Shown here in pieces: positions 1 through 8,291 of a stretch of 64,000 nucleotides of DNA. Numbering within the stretch: the stretch's first letter is position 1; every line of letters begins with the position of its first letter. The stretch is from an uncultured Acidobacteriota bacterium (GTDB lineage Bacteria; Acidobacteriota; Terriglobia; Terriglobales; Acidobacteriaceae). Under the pieces are notes generated by a model. The model saw nothing but the letters and a program-made list of their open reading frames with translations, was not told the origin of the DNA and made no database searches. The stretch is from assembly GCA_903873705.1 (NCBI GenBank), contig CAIQPK010000048.1:103603-167602 (forward strand), written 5' to 3'. The position numbers were made by a program, and so were the translations under genes.

Positions 1-1
1 A

Positions 2-646
2 GAGGCCCTGCACTTCACCACCCTCACCAAGCGCAACCTCAACGAGGAAGAGATGCGCCGCCAGATCAACATCTACTACGCTGGCTACCTGCTCTCCATT
101 CACGACGTCCGCCACGCCGATGCCCTCGCCCCCAACCTCATGCCTCCCGAGTATCACGAGAAGGGCAAAGATCGTGTGCCCACCGGAGATGAAGCCGACG
201 AACTCGCGTTGCTCGCCCGCATCGACCTTGAAAACGGTCGTATCGCCGCCGGGAAGCAGAAAATGCAGAAGGCGCTGAGCACGCTGGAGGCCCTCTACGC
301 CAGCGCACCCATCGATGCCGGCAACAGCTCCGAGCTGGCCTGGGACACCTTCCGCCTCGCCGAAGAGCCCGCCCTCGATGCACCCACCCGTCAGCATCTC
401 TATCGACGCGCCGGAGAAATTGCCGCGACGTACGCTGCCACGCACCCCCAGGTCATGAGTGCGAGCATGCTCATCGGCCGGTCGCAACTCGGCCTTGCGC
501 ACCTGGCGCAGGCAGCCCACAACGCGGCAGCTCAGCATGTTTCGGCCGAGTCGGCCGCGCAGCAATTCTCCCTGGTTCTGGGCGCCCACCCTCAGCAGCC
601 GCAAGCCACCACCCTGCTCGCAGAAGCTACCGCTCTCGGCAAGTAA
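2..646 (+). CDS. Ser/Thr protein kinase, C-terminal TPR-like tail (5' end outside window)
   Basis: The frame is already open at the first bases of the window, so only the last ~214 residues are present and the catalytic domain lies upstream. What is visible is an alanine-rich, all-helical stretch resembling tetratricopeptide helices. It ends in an 'HPQ..QATTLLAEA' pattern that matches the end of the complete kinase at 8292-10949 ('HPDLIAAKRLVEA'). Like that kinase, it runs tail-to-tail into an ECF sigma factor, here with a gap of only 4 bases between stop codons. In this family the C-terminal TPR region follows one membrane helix and is thought to be extracytoplasmic or a protein-interaction surface. 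The kinase identity is inferred from the paralogous arrangement and tail similarity, because no kinase motif is visible. It could be another TPR protein. Confidence 0.75.
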   Translation, partial: EALHFTTLTKRNLNEEEMRRQINIYYAGYLLSIHDVRHADALAPNLMPPEYHEKGKDRVPTGDEADELALLARIDLENGRIAAGKQKMQKALSTLEALYASAPIDAGNSSELAWDTFRLAEEPALDAPTRQHLYRRAGEIAATYAATHPQVMSASMLIGRSQLGLAHLAQAAHNAAAQHVSAESAAQQFSLVLGAHPQQPQATTLLAEATALGK

Positions 647-650
647 GCCG

Positions 651-1223
651 TCAGCGTCCGGTTGTTCGTTTGGTCTTGAGCTCCGCCGCCAGCCACAGCT
701 TTCCGGCCTGCCAGTCGCGATAAACCGTAGCCACAGATATGCCAAGGAACTCGGCTGTCTCCTCAACGGTCATGCCGCCGAAGATCCGCAATTCGACGAT
801 CTTCGCCATGCGCTCATCCATCTCGGCCAGGCGGTTCAGCACCTCGTCCACTTCGTTGAAGATCACGGCCGGGGCCGCCGAGGGTTCCGGTGAATCGTCC
901 AGGCGCACCAGCGTCACATCGCCGCCGCGCTTCTCCGCGTCCCGGCGGTCGTCGTAGGAGCGCAGAATGCGTCGCATCATCTGCGCCGCAACGCCAATTA
1001 CCTGGGCGCGGTTGGTGAAGTCCACGCTGTGCTGGGTCGAAAGGCGAAGATACGCTTCGTTGACCAGCGCCGTCGGCTGCAGGGTGTGATTGCCGCGCTC
1101 CTGGTACATGTAGGAACCGGCCAGGCGGTGAAGTTCGTCGTAGACCTGCGGCAGAACGTCGTCCAGCGAAAGTTTCTTGCGGGGATCTATTCCAGCTAAA
1201 GACTTCGCAAGTTCCTGTTCCAT
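651..1223 (-). CDS. ECF-type RNA polymerase sigma factor (Sig-70_X6/TIGR02999-like)
   Basis: This 190-residue protein is the usual length for a small extracytoplasmic-function sigma factor. Region 2 is recognisable in 'VYDELHRLAGSYM', 'TLQPTALVNEAYLRL' and the 'AAQMMRRILRSY' helix. Region 4 holds 'ELRIFGGMTVEETAEFLGIS' followed by the recognition helix 'ATVYRDWQAGKLWL'. The ALVNEAYLRL motif is typical of the acidobacterial and planctomycetal ECF group whose genes sit beside Ser/Thr kinases. It converges with the kinase tail ending at 646, and an intergenic space of about 135 bases separates its start from the plus-strand gene at 1359. The 10946-11518 protein is a clear paralog with the same context. 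No dedicated anti-sigma factor is next to it, so regulation by the neighbouring kinase is a reasonable inference. Confidence 0.93.
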   Translation of the reverse strand: MEQELAKSLAGIDPRKKLSLDDVLPQVYDELHRLAGSYMYQERGNHTLQPTALVNEAYLRLSTQHSVDFTNRAQVIGVAAQMMRRILRSYDDRRDAEKRGGDVTLVRLDDSPEPSAAPAVIFNEVDEVLNRLAEMDERMAKIVELRIFGGMTVEETAEFLGISVATVYRDWQAGKLWLAAELKTKRTTGR

Positions 1224-1358
1224 GGCCCGCGTTCTCCTGCCGCAATCGGCTCATTCAGGTTATCAGGGTCGGAATCTCCCGTTGCGAGACATTCCAGCCA
1301 TTCCGGGCGTTACTGTCAGCCATTTTTCTGCAGACATTAATCGATCCCGGGAGATTCC

Positions 1359-2312
1359 GTGAAACTCATCGCCATTCCAGCGCCCAGCACCACTCTTAAC
1401 AGCCGTCAATCCCTGCCTTATGAGCTCTGGCAGGCCATCTCGGGCCGCAGCCTGGCCGGCGCTCTCGTCTTTCTGATGGCGTTTGCCTGCTTCACCGCCG
1501 CCCGGGCGCAGGGTACCGCCGTAGCCGATCCAGCGATCCCGGTCATCATTTCGCCCTCCGCGAGCGGCTCGGAGTTCTTCATCCTGAACCAGGATTTGAG
1601 CCTCCTCACACACTCGACGCAGTACACCACGGCCTACAACTGCGCAGCACCCACCGGCTTTACGGCCTCCAGCACCACACCCCGCACGCTGCTCAACGAC
1701 GGCGAAAACGCCTACTTCACAGCCCAGAGCTCCGCCAGCGCCAACGCAGCCGCCACCGCCATTGAGCCGGATTTCTCATGTGCCTCCGCTGCAGCGTTCG
1801 CCCTCACCGGCGGCACGCCCACCGGCTCGCTCTCGTCCAACGATCCCGGCCACGGACGCTACTTCGTCCTCAACGCCTTCAGCGGCGCGTTCCCTGACCT
1901 GCTCACCGTCATCAACAACCTGAACACCAACAGCACCGCCACCCCCACCCTCACACAAAAGAACCGTGTCTCGCTCGACACCAACGGTCAGTACACCGCG
2001 ATGGTCACCGACGTCCACAGCGGCTTCGGACTCACTGCCATAACCGAGCTCAAGACCGCCACCAGCCCCGGCAACCTCTGGGTCTATAGCCCCGGCACAA
2101 CACCGCCTTCAAAATCCTCGGCCCCGGCGGCGCCCCGCTCCCGGCCCTCGGCGCCTTCATCATCCCGGCGAAGAATAACGGCAACGGCGACCTCCTCGTC
2201 CTCATCAACCAGGACGGCCTCACCTCTTCCAACCTCGCCTCCCCGCCGCAGGACACCACGCCCTTCACCATCATCGATCTCGGCCAACTCCAGCGCACCT
2301 TTTCCGCCGTAG
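1359..2312 (+). CDS. Ig-like repeat surface protein, N-terminal part (frameshifted gene)
   Basis: This is the 5' part of a large secreted protein. A signal peptide is visible around residues 28-50, with basic residues, a hydrophobic core near 'LAGALVFLMAFACF' and a cleavage-like 'AARAQG'. The following ~195 residues are Thr/Ser/Ala-rich beta-type sequence that reads naturally to 'NLWVYSPGT' near base 2098. Beyond that the frame becomes a Ser/Pro/Arg-rich nonsense tail ending at 2312. The plausible protein sequence continues in the -1 frame from about 2096. So the two reading frames (this one and the one ending at 5890) are one gene broken by a single indel at about 2090-2100. Start chosen at the GTG/ATG-proximal signal peptide; the true gene would be ~1510 residues. 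Confidence 0.75.
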   Translation: MKLIAIPAPSTTLNSRQSLPYELWQAISGRSLAGALVFLMAFACFTAARAQGTAVADPAIPVIISPSASGSEFFILNQDLSLLTHSTQYTTAYNCAAPTGFTASSTTPRTLLNDGENAYFTAQSSASANAAATAIEPDFSCASAAAFALTGGTPTGSLSSNDPGHGRYFVLNAFSGAFPDLLTVINNLNTNSTATPTLTQKNRVSLDTNGQYTAMVTDVHSGFGLTAITELKTATSPGNLWVYSPGTTPPSKSSAPAAPRSRPSAPSSSRRRITATATSSSSSTRTASPLPTSPPRRRTPRPSPSSISANSSAPFPP

Positions 2313-5300
2313 TAGCCAGCGGCAGCACCATTACCCTGCCCTACGTCACCCAGATCCACGCCACCACGTCCTACTACGCCATGCTCGGGGCGGCCTATAA
2401 CCCCGTCAATCACCTGCTCTATGCCCTGGTTGCCGGTGGCACCAGCTCCAGCAGTGTTACCGAAAGCATCATCACCTACGACCCCACCAACCCCTCAGCC
2501 CCCAGCGAGACCGTCGTCGCCGACGTCTCCAGCATCCCCTTCACCTTCGGCTCCTTTCCACAGCTCGCACTGAACGCCGCCTCCAGCACCCTGCAGATTC
2601 TCTCCGGCAGCCCCGCCGCGCTGTACACCGTCGCGCTCAACGGCCTCGGCAACACCGCCACCCTCGTCACCGGCTCGCCCTTCCCCGACTCCAACTTCAA
2701 GCCCACCTTCGTCACCGCCAACCCGCTCCTCGGCGAAACCTACATCGCCTCCTCCAGCGGACAGGTCGACATCCTCACCCGCCCCGCTGCCGCCAGGGCC
2801 CGCGGCACCATCGAGCTCTACGGCACTGACAACGCCATCGCCACCCAGAGCTACACGCTCTACACCCAGTCGATCAACCCGACCGGCGACACCGACCTCA
2901 CCAACGCCACCACCACCTTCACCGCCACACCTGCCGGCGGCGCCGCCTACACACTCGCCACCGCGCCGTTTTACAACTTCGCAGGAACCAACGGCAACGT
3001 CTCGGTCACCTTCCCGGCGGCAGGCGTCTACACCATCGTCGCCACCACGCCCGCCACCACCAACTACCCCGCCATCACCTCACTCCCGCTGGTCGTCACG
3101 GTAGGCGCAACCGGAGTCACCGGCGTCTATCCCACCACCCTCGCCCTCGGCGTCCCGGCAACGGCGCCCTCCGGCCCGGTCGTCGTCACTGCCACCCTCT
3201 CCGGCAGCACCTACGGCCCCACCGGCCGCATCGTCGTCACAGACGCCACCAACAACGAAGTCGGCCGCTACACCCTCACCGGCGCCGCCGTCGCCTTCCC
3301 CGTCAACATCACCCTCACGCTCCCCGACGGCCCCTCCACTCTCTCCGCCACCTACAACGGCGACGACCAGAACCAGACCAGCACCTCACCTACCGCCAAC
3401 ATCACCGTCGGCGCCGTCGCCAAGGTCACCCCCACCTTATCTCTGGCTCTGCCATCCAGCCCCGCGGCAGGCTCCACCGCCACCGGTACGGTCTCGCTGT
3501 TGTCTTCATCCACCACCGCTCCCACCGGCAACATCACCATCTACGCCGTGCCCAGCGGCACCACCACGCAGGTCACGCTCGCCGTTATCCCCGCCGCCCA
3601 GGCCTTCGCCAGCGGCGGCAAGAGCTTCACCTTCACCGTCCCCGCCACCGGCACCAGCTCCGTCTTCGCCTCCTATGACGGCGACACCGCCTACAACCTG
3701 GCCTTCTCACCCACCTACTCCCTGGTCTCCACCGCTCCCGCGAAAATCACGACGACCACCACCATCAGTGCTCCAGCTTCACCCACGGCCGGCGTCAACT
3801 TCACCGTCCTCATCACCCTCAAATCCGCCACCGCCTCCACCCCCGCACCCACCGGCAACGTGACACTCACCGCCACTCCCGCAGGCGGCGGAACCCCCAG
3901 CACCGCCACCTACACCGCGGCCCAGGCCTTCGCCAGCGGAGGATACCCTGCCGTCGTCGCCCTCACCGCCGCCGGCACCTACAGCCTGACGGCCGCCTAC
4001 GCCGGTGACGCCAACTATGAGGCTTCCAGCGGCACCGTCACCACCATCGTGGCATCTCCGCCCGTCGTCACACCCACCCTCAGTCTCTCTATCGCCGCAA
4101 CAGAGACTGCGGGCACTTCGCAACCCGGCACGCTCGCTTATGACTTCTCCGGCTCGACAGCAACGGCCACCGGCAACATCCTGATCATCGCTACTTCCAG
4201 CACCGGCGCCTCCATCACCCTGGCCACCATAGCCGCATCGCAAACCAAGGGTCACCTCGCGACCATCTTCGCCTTCACCGCTCCGGCCAGCGGCAACTAC
4301 GCCGTCACCGCACAGTACGCCGGAGACGCCTCCTTCAACCCCGCCACCTCGAATGTCATCAATCTCGCCGTCACCACACCCGGCTTCACAACGACGGCCC
4401 TCAGCCTGAGCGCACCGGCCACCGTAACCGCTCCCCAGGCCTTCACCGCCACCATCCGGCTTACTTCGGCAACGACACCACCATCGGCTCCAACCGGAAA
4501 TGTCATCCTCACCGCAACGTCCACGGCTGGTGGTACCTCGACCACGGTCGCCACCATCCCCGCAACCCAGGCCTTTGCTGCGGGCGGAACGACCACCTCG
4601 GTCATCATCTTTTCCGCCGGTGCCTACACGCTCACAGCAACCTACGCCGGCGATACCAACTACGGCTTCTCTACCGCTTCGGTCGGAGTCAACGTCGTCG
4701 CCCCGGTAGCCACCATCACCATCACCGTCCCGCCCGCAGCCACCATCCTCAACAGCACCGACTTCGTCGCCAACATCGCACTCAAGTACACGGGAACCAC
4801 CGCAACGCCGACCGGCACCATCGCCATCGCCGCAGCTCTTCCCAGCGGTTATAACGTCACCTTCGGAACCGTCTCAGCTGCCTCGGCCTACGCTGCCGGT
4901 GGTGTGAACGCAACCATCAACCTCGTCAACCCCGGCACCTACACCCTCACCGCAACCTACGCGGGCGATAGCAAATTCCCCGCCGCCACCGCGTCAGTCT
5001 CGGTAACGCCGCTGGCCAAAACCTTCACCGTCTCCATCACCGGGGCCAGCCAGGGGACCGTCGGCCAGCCCTACAGCGTCTCCACGAAGCTGACGGGAGC
5101 CGATTCAACCATCAAGGGCACCGTAACTATAACCGCCACCCTCAACGGAGGCACGGCCGCACCCAGGGTCATCACCCTCGACGCCACAGACGTCTATCTC
5201 ACGCCCCCGTCCTCCTTCTTCACCTTCGATACCGCCGGCACCTACACCATCACCGCCCATTACACCGGCGATGGCTCATTCAGTGCCAGCGACGCGACCC

Positions 5301-5890
5301 CCCTCGTCGTGGTGGTGTCGCCCCCGCCTCCCTCCAGCTTCAAAATGACGCTGGACGATCCCACGGTCAGCAATCCTGACGGCGCCGTCTCCGTGATCCA
5401 GGGAAGCGTCGACAAGACCGGCCTCACTCTCACCAGTGTCGGCGGCAACGGGCCCGGGCCCGTAACGCTTACCGCCACCAACGTACAGTCCGATGGATAC
5501 GTCATCTTCCGTGATGCGAAAACCAACGCCATCATCACCACGATCACGCCAACAGCCGCCGGAGCCCACGTCATCATCGAGTGCGGCGATGCCACCAGCA
5601 AGCCCCTCGCCCTCTTCAAACAACTCCAAACCTCGTCCCCCATCTCCGTTGCCGGTGGCTTTGGCTGCCTCTTCGGTCTCGCGTTCCTCGGCTTCAAGAA
5701 GCGCAGCCGCCGCGCAATGAAGGCGCTATATCTGATGAGCGCACTCTGCCTCATCACCGTCTCCGGCGCCCTCATTGCCGGCTGCGGATCCTCAACCAGC
5801 CAGATCCTGGTCACCGCCACTCCCGTTACGGCGTCAGCAGCAGCGCCGCCGCAGAGCGTGACCTTCTACCTGACGGTTGAAGAACACTAG
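2090..5890 (+). CDS. Ig-like (Big_3-type) repeat surface protein, main part with C-terminal sorting tail
   Basis: The frame opens after a TAG at 2087-2089 and reads sensibly at once ('NTAFKILGPGG'), continuing the protein that starts at 1359. The first in-frame ATG is at 2381. The body is a string of ~90-residue Ig-like units, each ending in a recurring strand such as 'YAGDANYEASS', 'YAGDASFNPATS', 'YAGDTNYGFSTA', 'YAGDSKFPAATA' and 'YTGDGSFSAS', as in bacterial Ig-like domain 3 families. The last ~90 residues are a tail: a hydrophobic helix ('GFGCLFGLAFLGF'), an Arg/Lys cluster ('KKRSRRAMK'), a second hydrophobic helix ending in a lipobox-like 'LIAGC' (Cys codon 5783-5785), then a short beta segment. 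This suggests a cell-surface or outer-envelope adhesin or scaffold protein. The break near 2095 may be a real pseudogenising mutation, phase variation or a sequencing error. Confidence 0.8.
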   Translation, partial: PRHNTAFKILGPGGAPLPALGAFIIPAKNNGNGDLLVLINQDGLTSSNLASPPQDTTPFTIIDLGQLQRTFSAVVASGSTITLPYVTQIHATTSYYAMLGAAYNPVNHLLYALVAGGTSSSSVTESIITYDPTNPSAPSETVVADVSSIPFTFGSFPQLALNAASSTLQILSGSPAALYTVALNGLGNTATLVTGSPFPDSNFKPTFVTANPLLGETYIASSSGQVDILTRPAAARARGTIELYGTDNAIATQSYTLYTQSINPTGDTDLTNATTTFTATPAGGAAYTLATAPFYNFAGTNGNVSVTFPAAGVYTIVATTPATTNYPAITSLPLVVTVGATGVTGVYPTTLALGVPATAPSGPVVVTATLSGSTYGPTGRIVVTDATNNEVGRYTLTGAAVAFPVNITLTLPDGPSTLSATYNGDDQNQTSTSPTANITVGAVAKVTPTLSLALPSSPAAGSTATGTVSLLSSSTTAPTGNITIYAVPSGTTTQVTLAVIPAAQAFASGGKSFTFTVPATGTSSVFASYDGDTAYNLAFSPTYSLVSTAPAKITTTTTISAPASPTAGVNFTVLITLKSATASTPAPTGNVTLTATPAGGGTPSTATYTAAQAFASGGYPAVVALTAAGTYSLTAAYAGDANYEASSGTVTTIVASPPVVTPTLSLSIAATETAGTSQPGTLAYDFSGSTATATGNILIIATSSTGASITLATIAASQTKGHLATIFAFTAPASGNYAVTAQYAGDASFNPATSNVINLAVTTPGFTTTALSLSAPATVTAPQAFTATIRLTSATTPPSAPTGNVILTATSTAGGTSTTVATIPATQAFAAGGTTTSVIIFSAGAYTLTATYAGDTNYGFSTASVGVNVVAPVATITITVPPAATILNSTDFVANIALKYTGTTATPTGTIAIAAALPSGYNVTFGTVSAASAYAAGGVNATINLVNPGTYTLTATYAGDSKFPAATASVSVTPLAKTFTVSITGASQGTVGQPYSVSTKLTGADSTIKGTVTITATLNGGTAAPRVITLDATDVYLTPPSSFFTFDTAGTYTITAHYTGDGSFSASDATPLVVVVSPPPPSSFKMTLDDPTVSNPDGAVSVIQGSVDKTGLTLTSVGGNGPGPVTLTATNVQSDGYVIFRDAKTNAIITTITPTAAGAHVIIECGDATSKPLALFKQLQTSSPISVAGGFGCLFGLAFLGFKKRSRRAMKALYLMSALCLITVSGALIAGCGSSTSQILVTATPVTASAAAPPQSVTFYLTVEEH

Positions 5891-5900
5891 AAACAAGCCT

Positions 5901-5930
5901 GCGGATGCGGCGCCAGCGCGCTGCATCCGC
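5901..5930. other. GC-rich hairpin between the Ig-like gene and lgt
   Basis: The arms GCGGATGC (5901-5908) and GCATCCGC (5923-5930) are perfect complements around a GC-rich loop that can pair further. No T-tract follows, so a canonical intrinsic terminator is not supported. It may limit readthrough or protect mRNA ends between the Ig-like gene (stop 5890) and the gene starting at 5945. Confidence 0.45.
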
Positions 5931-5944
5931 CATGAGGTCCACCC

Positions 5945-6781
5945 ATGCTTCCAGTCATTTATATTGGGGCCGTTCCCTTCTACACCTTCGGCCTTGTCTT
6001 CGGACTCGCCATCTGCGCTGGCGCCTATGCCTTTGACCGCTACTTCAAAACCCACAACCTCCCCGTCAATCTCCCCGCACTGGCAATCACGCTTATCGTG
6101 GCAGGTCTTCTGGGCGCCAAGCTGGACAGCCCCCAGCTCCTCTCGGCCATAGGCACCGGCCACTTCCTGGCAGCGGCCCGCCAGCAGTTTCTCTACGGCG
6201 GCTACACCTATCTCGGCTGCGTCATCGCCGGAGTCGCGGCGGGAATCGGGTATGCGCTGGTCAATCGGCACCCCCTGCTGGAGGGTTTCGACGCCATGTT
6301 CTGTATGGGCCTCGGCTACGCCATTGGCCGCATCGGCTGCTTCCTCTCCGGCGACGGCGACTACGGTATCGCCTCGAACTTACCCTGGGCCATGAGCTTT
6401 CCTCACGGCACCATGCCGACGCTCACACGCGTCCACCCCACCATGCTCTACACCACGTTGTATGAGCTGGCACTCTTCACCTTCTTGTGGAAGCTGTCTG
6501 CTCCACGCCGAACGGCGCCCTTGCCGCAAGGTTTCATTCTCGGTCTCTACCTTGTCCTGACCTCGACTGGCCGCTTCTGCGTCGAATTCCTGAGCCGCAA
6601 CCCACGCGTTGCCATCGGATTGACCGAAGCCCAGATCGTCAGCATCACCATGGCGGTCGCCGGCGCGGCATGCCTTCTGACGGCCACCCACAAGCGGGCC
6701 TCCCATAAAAGCCCTTTGCCCTTGGCGCAGGAGCAAAGCGCGGACAGCTCATACGGCACGTCCATCAGCGTGGCCCGGTAA
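5945..6781 (+). CDS. lgt: Prolipoprotein diacylglyceryl transferase family protein (divergent Lgt)
   Basis: This is a multi-pass inner-membrane protein of 278 residues, the normal Lgt length. Lgt transfers diacylglycerol from phosphatidylglycerol to the lipobox cysteine of prolipoproteins. Family landmarks are present in order: 'YGGYTYLGCVIAGV' where classical Lgt has HGG, 'GRIGCFLSGDGDYG' in place of the G-R-x-G-N-F-x-N-x-E-x-x-G signature, 'VHPTMLY..LYE', and a final 'GRFCVEFLSRNPRV'. The classical signature is degraded (N to C, E to D) and the conserved histidine region reads Tyr-Thr-Tyr. It is therefore a divergent paralog rather than obviously the housekeeping enzyme. A GAGGT Shine-Dalgarno lies just upstream of the ATG. 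It follows the Ig-like gene by 54 bases on the same strand. Confidence 0.82.
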   Translation: MLPVIYIGAVPFYTFGLVFGLAICAGAYAFDRYFKTHNLPVNLPALAITLIVAGLLGAKLDSPQLLSAIGTGHFLAAARQQFLYGGYTYLGCVIAGVAAGIGYALVNRHPLLEGFDAMFCMGLGYAIGRIGCFLSGDGDYGIASNLPWAMSFPHGTMPTLTRVHPTMLYTTLYELALFTFLWKLSAPRRTAPLPQGFILGLYLVLTSTGRFCVEFLSRNPRVAIGLTEAQIVSITMAVAGAACLLTATHKRASHKSPLPLAQEQSADSSYGTSISVAR

Positions 6782-6885
6782 CCGATCCCTCAAAAGCCCA
6801 CTCCCCGGGATCTTGCCTTGTGGCCTTATGCTTATCAACGGATCGAGAGTACATTTTCAACCTCCATCCCGATGAGGAAGCCTTC

Positions 6886-8226
6886 ATGTCCCAGGACAAC
6901 CCGATAGCCATCCAGGATGTCCTCGACAACGGTCCCTGGTCGCTACTCCAGAAAATGGCCGCGCTAATGGCGGCCGGTGCCGTGCTGCTCGATGGATTCG
7001 ATATCCAGGTCCTCGGCTTTGCCGTGCCCTCCATTGCGACGGAGTGGCACCTCGCCAAGTCGAGCTTCGCTCTCATCTTCGGCGTCAGTCTCGCGGCCAT
7101 CGCCGCAGGCCACCTCACCGGCGGATGGATTGGCGATCGCTTCGGCCGCCGCAAGGCACTCTTCTTTGCCGTCCTGTGGTTCGGCATCGCCACATTGCTG
7201 CTCGCAAACGCCACCTCCCTCAACGGCATCTTTGTCTGGCGGATGATCTCGAGCCTCGGGATCGGTGCCGCCCTCCCCAATGCCACGGCCTACATCGCCG
7301 AAATCACACCCAGCCGCTTCCGCACCACCGTCCTGTCGGCCAGCATCGTCTGCATCCCAGGCGGCGGCCTATTCGGCGGCATCATCGCCGCACACTTGCT
7401 TCCCGTAGCGTCGTGGCGCGTACTCATCCTCATCGCCGGCACGCTCCCCTTCCTCCTCGCGCTGCTGATCTGGATCGCGCTCCCCGAGTCGCCGCGCTTC
7501 CTGGCCGCGCACCCGGCAAACCACCAGCGCCTGCGGCAGCAGCTCCATCGCTTCGGCATGCCCGTCGCAACCGACGCCGTCTTTGTCGCCGAATCAATCC
7601 CCACTTCGCAGGAAGGCGTCGGCACCCTGCTCCGCCCTCCCTACCGGCGCGATACGCTCAGTGTCTGGGCGGCTTTCTGCTTCTGCCTCATCAGCGTCTT
7701 CCTCGTCTTCAACTGGCTGCCAAGTATGCTCACCACGCTCGGCATGGGTCCCGCCGCCGCGAGCAACGGCCTCGCCATTTACAACTTCGGCGGCATCGCC
7801 GGTGCCATCCTCTTCGGCCTCTGGATGAACCACCGAGGCTCGCGCCTGCCCCTGCTGCTCGCCGCCGCCTGCGCGGTCCTCAGTGCCCTGTGGCCGGCGC
7901 TCCACCTCATCGTCGCTCCCGCCGGCACCCCGCTCCTGACAGTCCAGCTCGGCGTCCAGGGTTTCTTTGTCAACGCCGTTCAAACCGCCCTCTACGCCGT
8001 GGCCGCCCACCTTTACCCCACCCGCTTCCGCTCCCGAGGCGTCGCCATCGCCAGCGCCTTCGGCCGGGCCGGCGCCGTCGCCAGCGCCTTCCTCGGCGGC
8101 AAGGCGCTGCAACACTCCGGGCAGGACTACTTCCTCCTGCTCACCCTCACCCTCTCCTGCGTCACCATCAGCCTCTTGTTCCTGCGCAACCATATCCCCG
8201 GCACGCGGTCCCTTTCGCCAGCCTGA
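6886..8226 (+). CDS. MFS transporter, AAHS (aromatic acid:H+ symporter)-like
   Basis: A 446-residue, 12-helix major facilitator. The helix-1 motif 'DGFDIQVLGFAVPSI' corresponds to the DGYD signature of the aromatic-acid:H+ symporter family. 'GDRFGRRKAL' is the MFS loop 2-3 motif, and 'LPNATAYIAEITPSRFR' and 'PESPRFLAAHP' are the usual helix 4-5 and 6-7 signatures. The start is set at the ATG at 6886 because GAGGAAG sits 7-8 bases upstream, and an upstream extension to 6820 adds an atypical N-terminus. Uptake of aromatic or other organic acids by proton symport is the family's common role, but the substrate here is unknown. It lies between lgt and a kinase gene with no obvious catabolic partner. 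Confidence 0.9.
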   Translation: MSQDNPIAIQDVLDNGPWSLLQKMAALMAAGAVLLDGFDIQVLGFAVPSIATEWHLAKSSFALIFGVSLAAIAAGHLTGGWIGDRFGRRKALFFAVLWFGIATLLLANATSLNGIFVWRMISSLGIGAALPNATAYIAEITPSRFRTTVLSASIVCIPGGGLFGGIIAAHLLPVASWRVLILIAGTLPFLLALLIWIALPESPRFLAAHPANHQRLRQQLHRFGMPVATDAVFVAESIPTSQEGVGTLLRPPYRRDTLSVWAAFCFCLISVFLVFNWLPSMLTTLGMGPAAASNGLAIYNFGGIAGAILFGLWMNHRGSRLPLLLAAACAVLSALWPALHLIVAPAGTPLLTVQLGVQGFFVNAVQTALYAVAAHLYPTRFRSRGVAIASAFGRAGAVASAFLGGKALQHSGQDYFLLLTLTLSCVTISLLFLRNHIPGTRSLSPA

Positions 8227-8291
8227 AGCCCCGCAAAACACCGCTCCCTTCCCATAGAGAACAAAGCGGCCGCCATGATAGGTTAAGGGCC

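Noticed and set aside
7044..8291. A 1301-residue frame that runs through the MFS gene into the kinase
   Set aside because: The part before ~8292 is Arg/Pro/His-rich shadow of the MFS gene in another frame; kinase-like sequence begins only after it.
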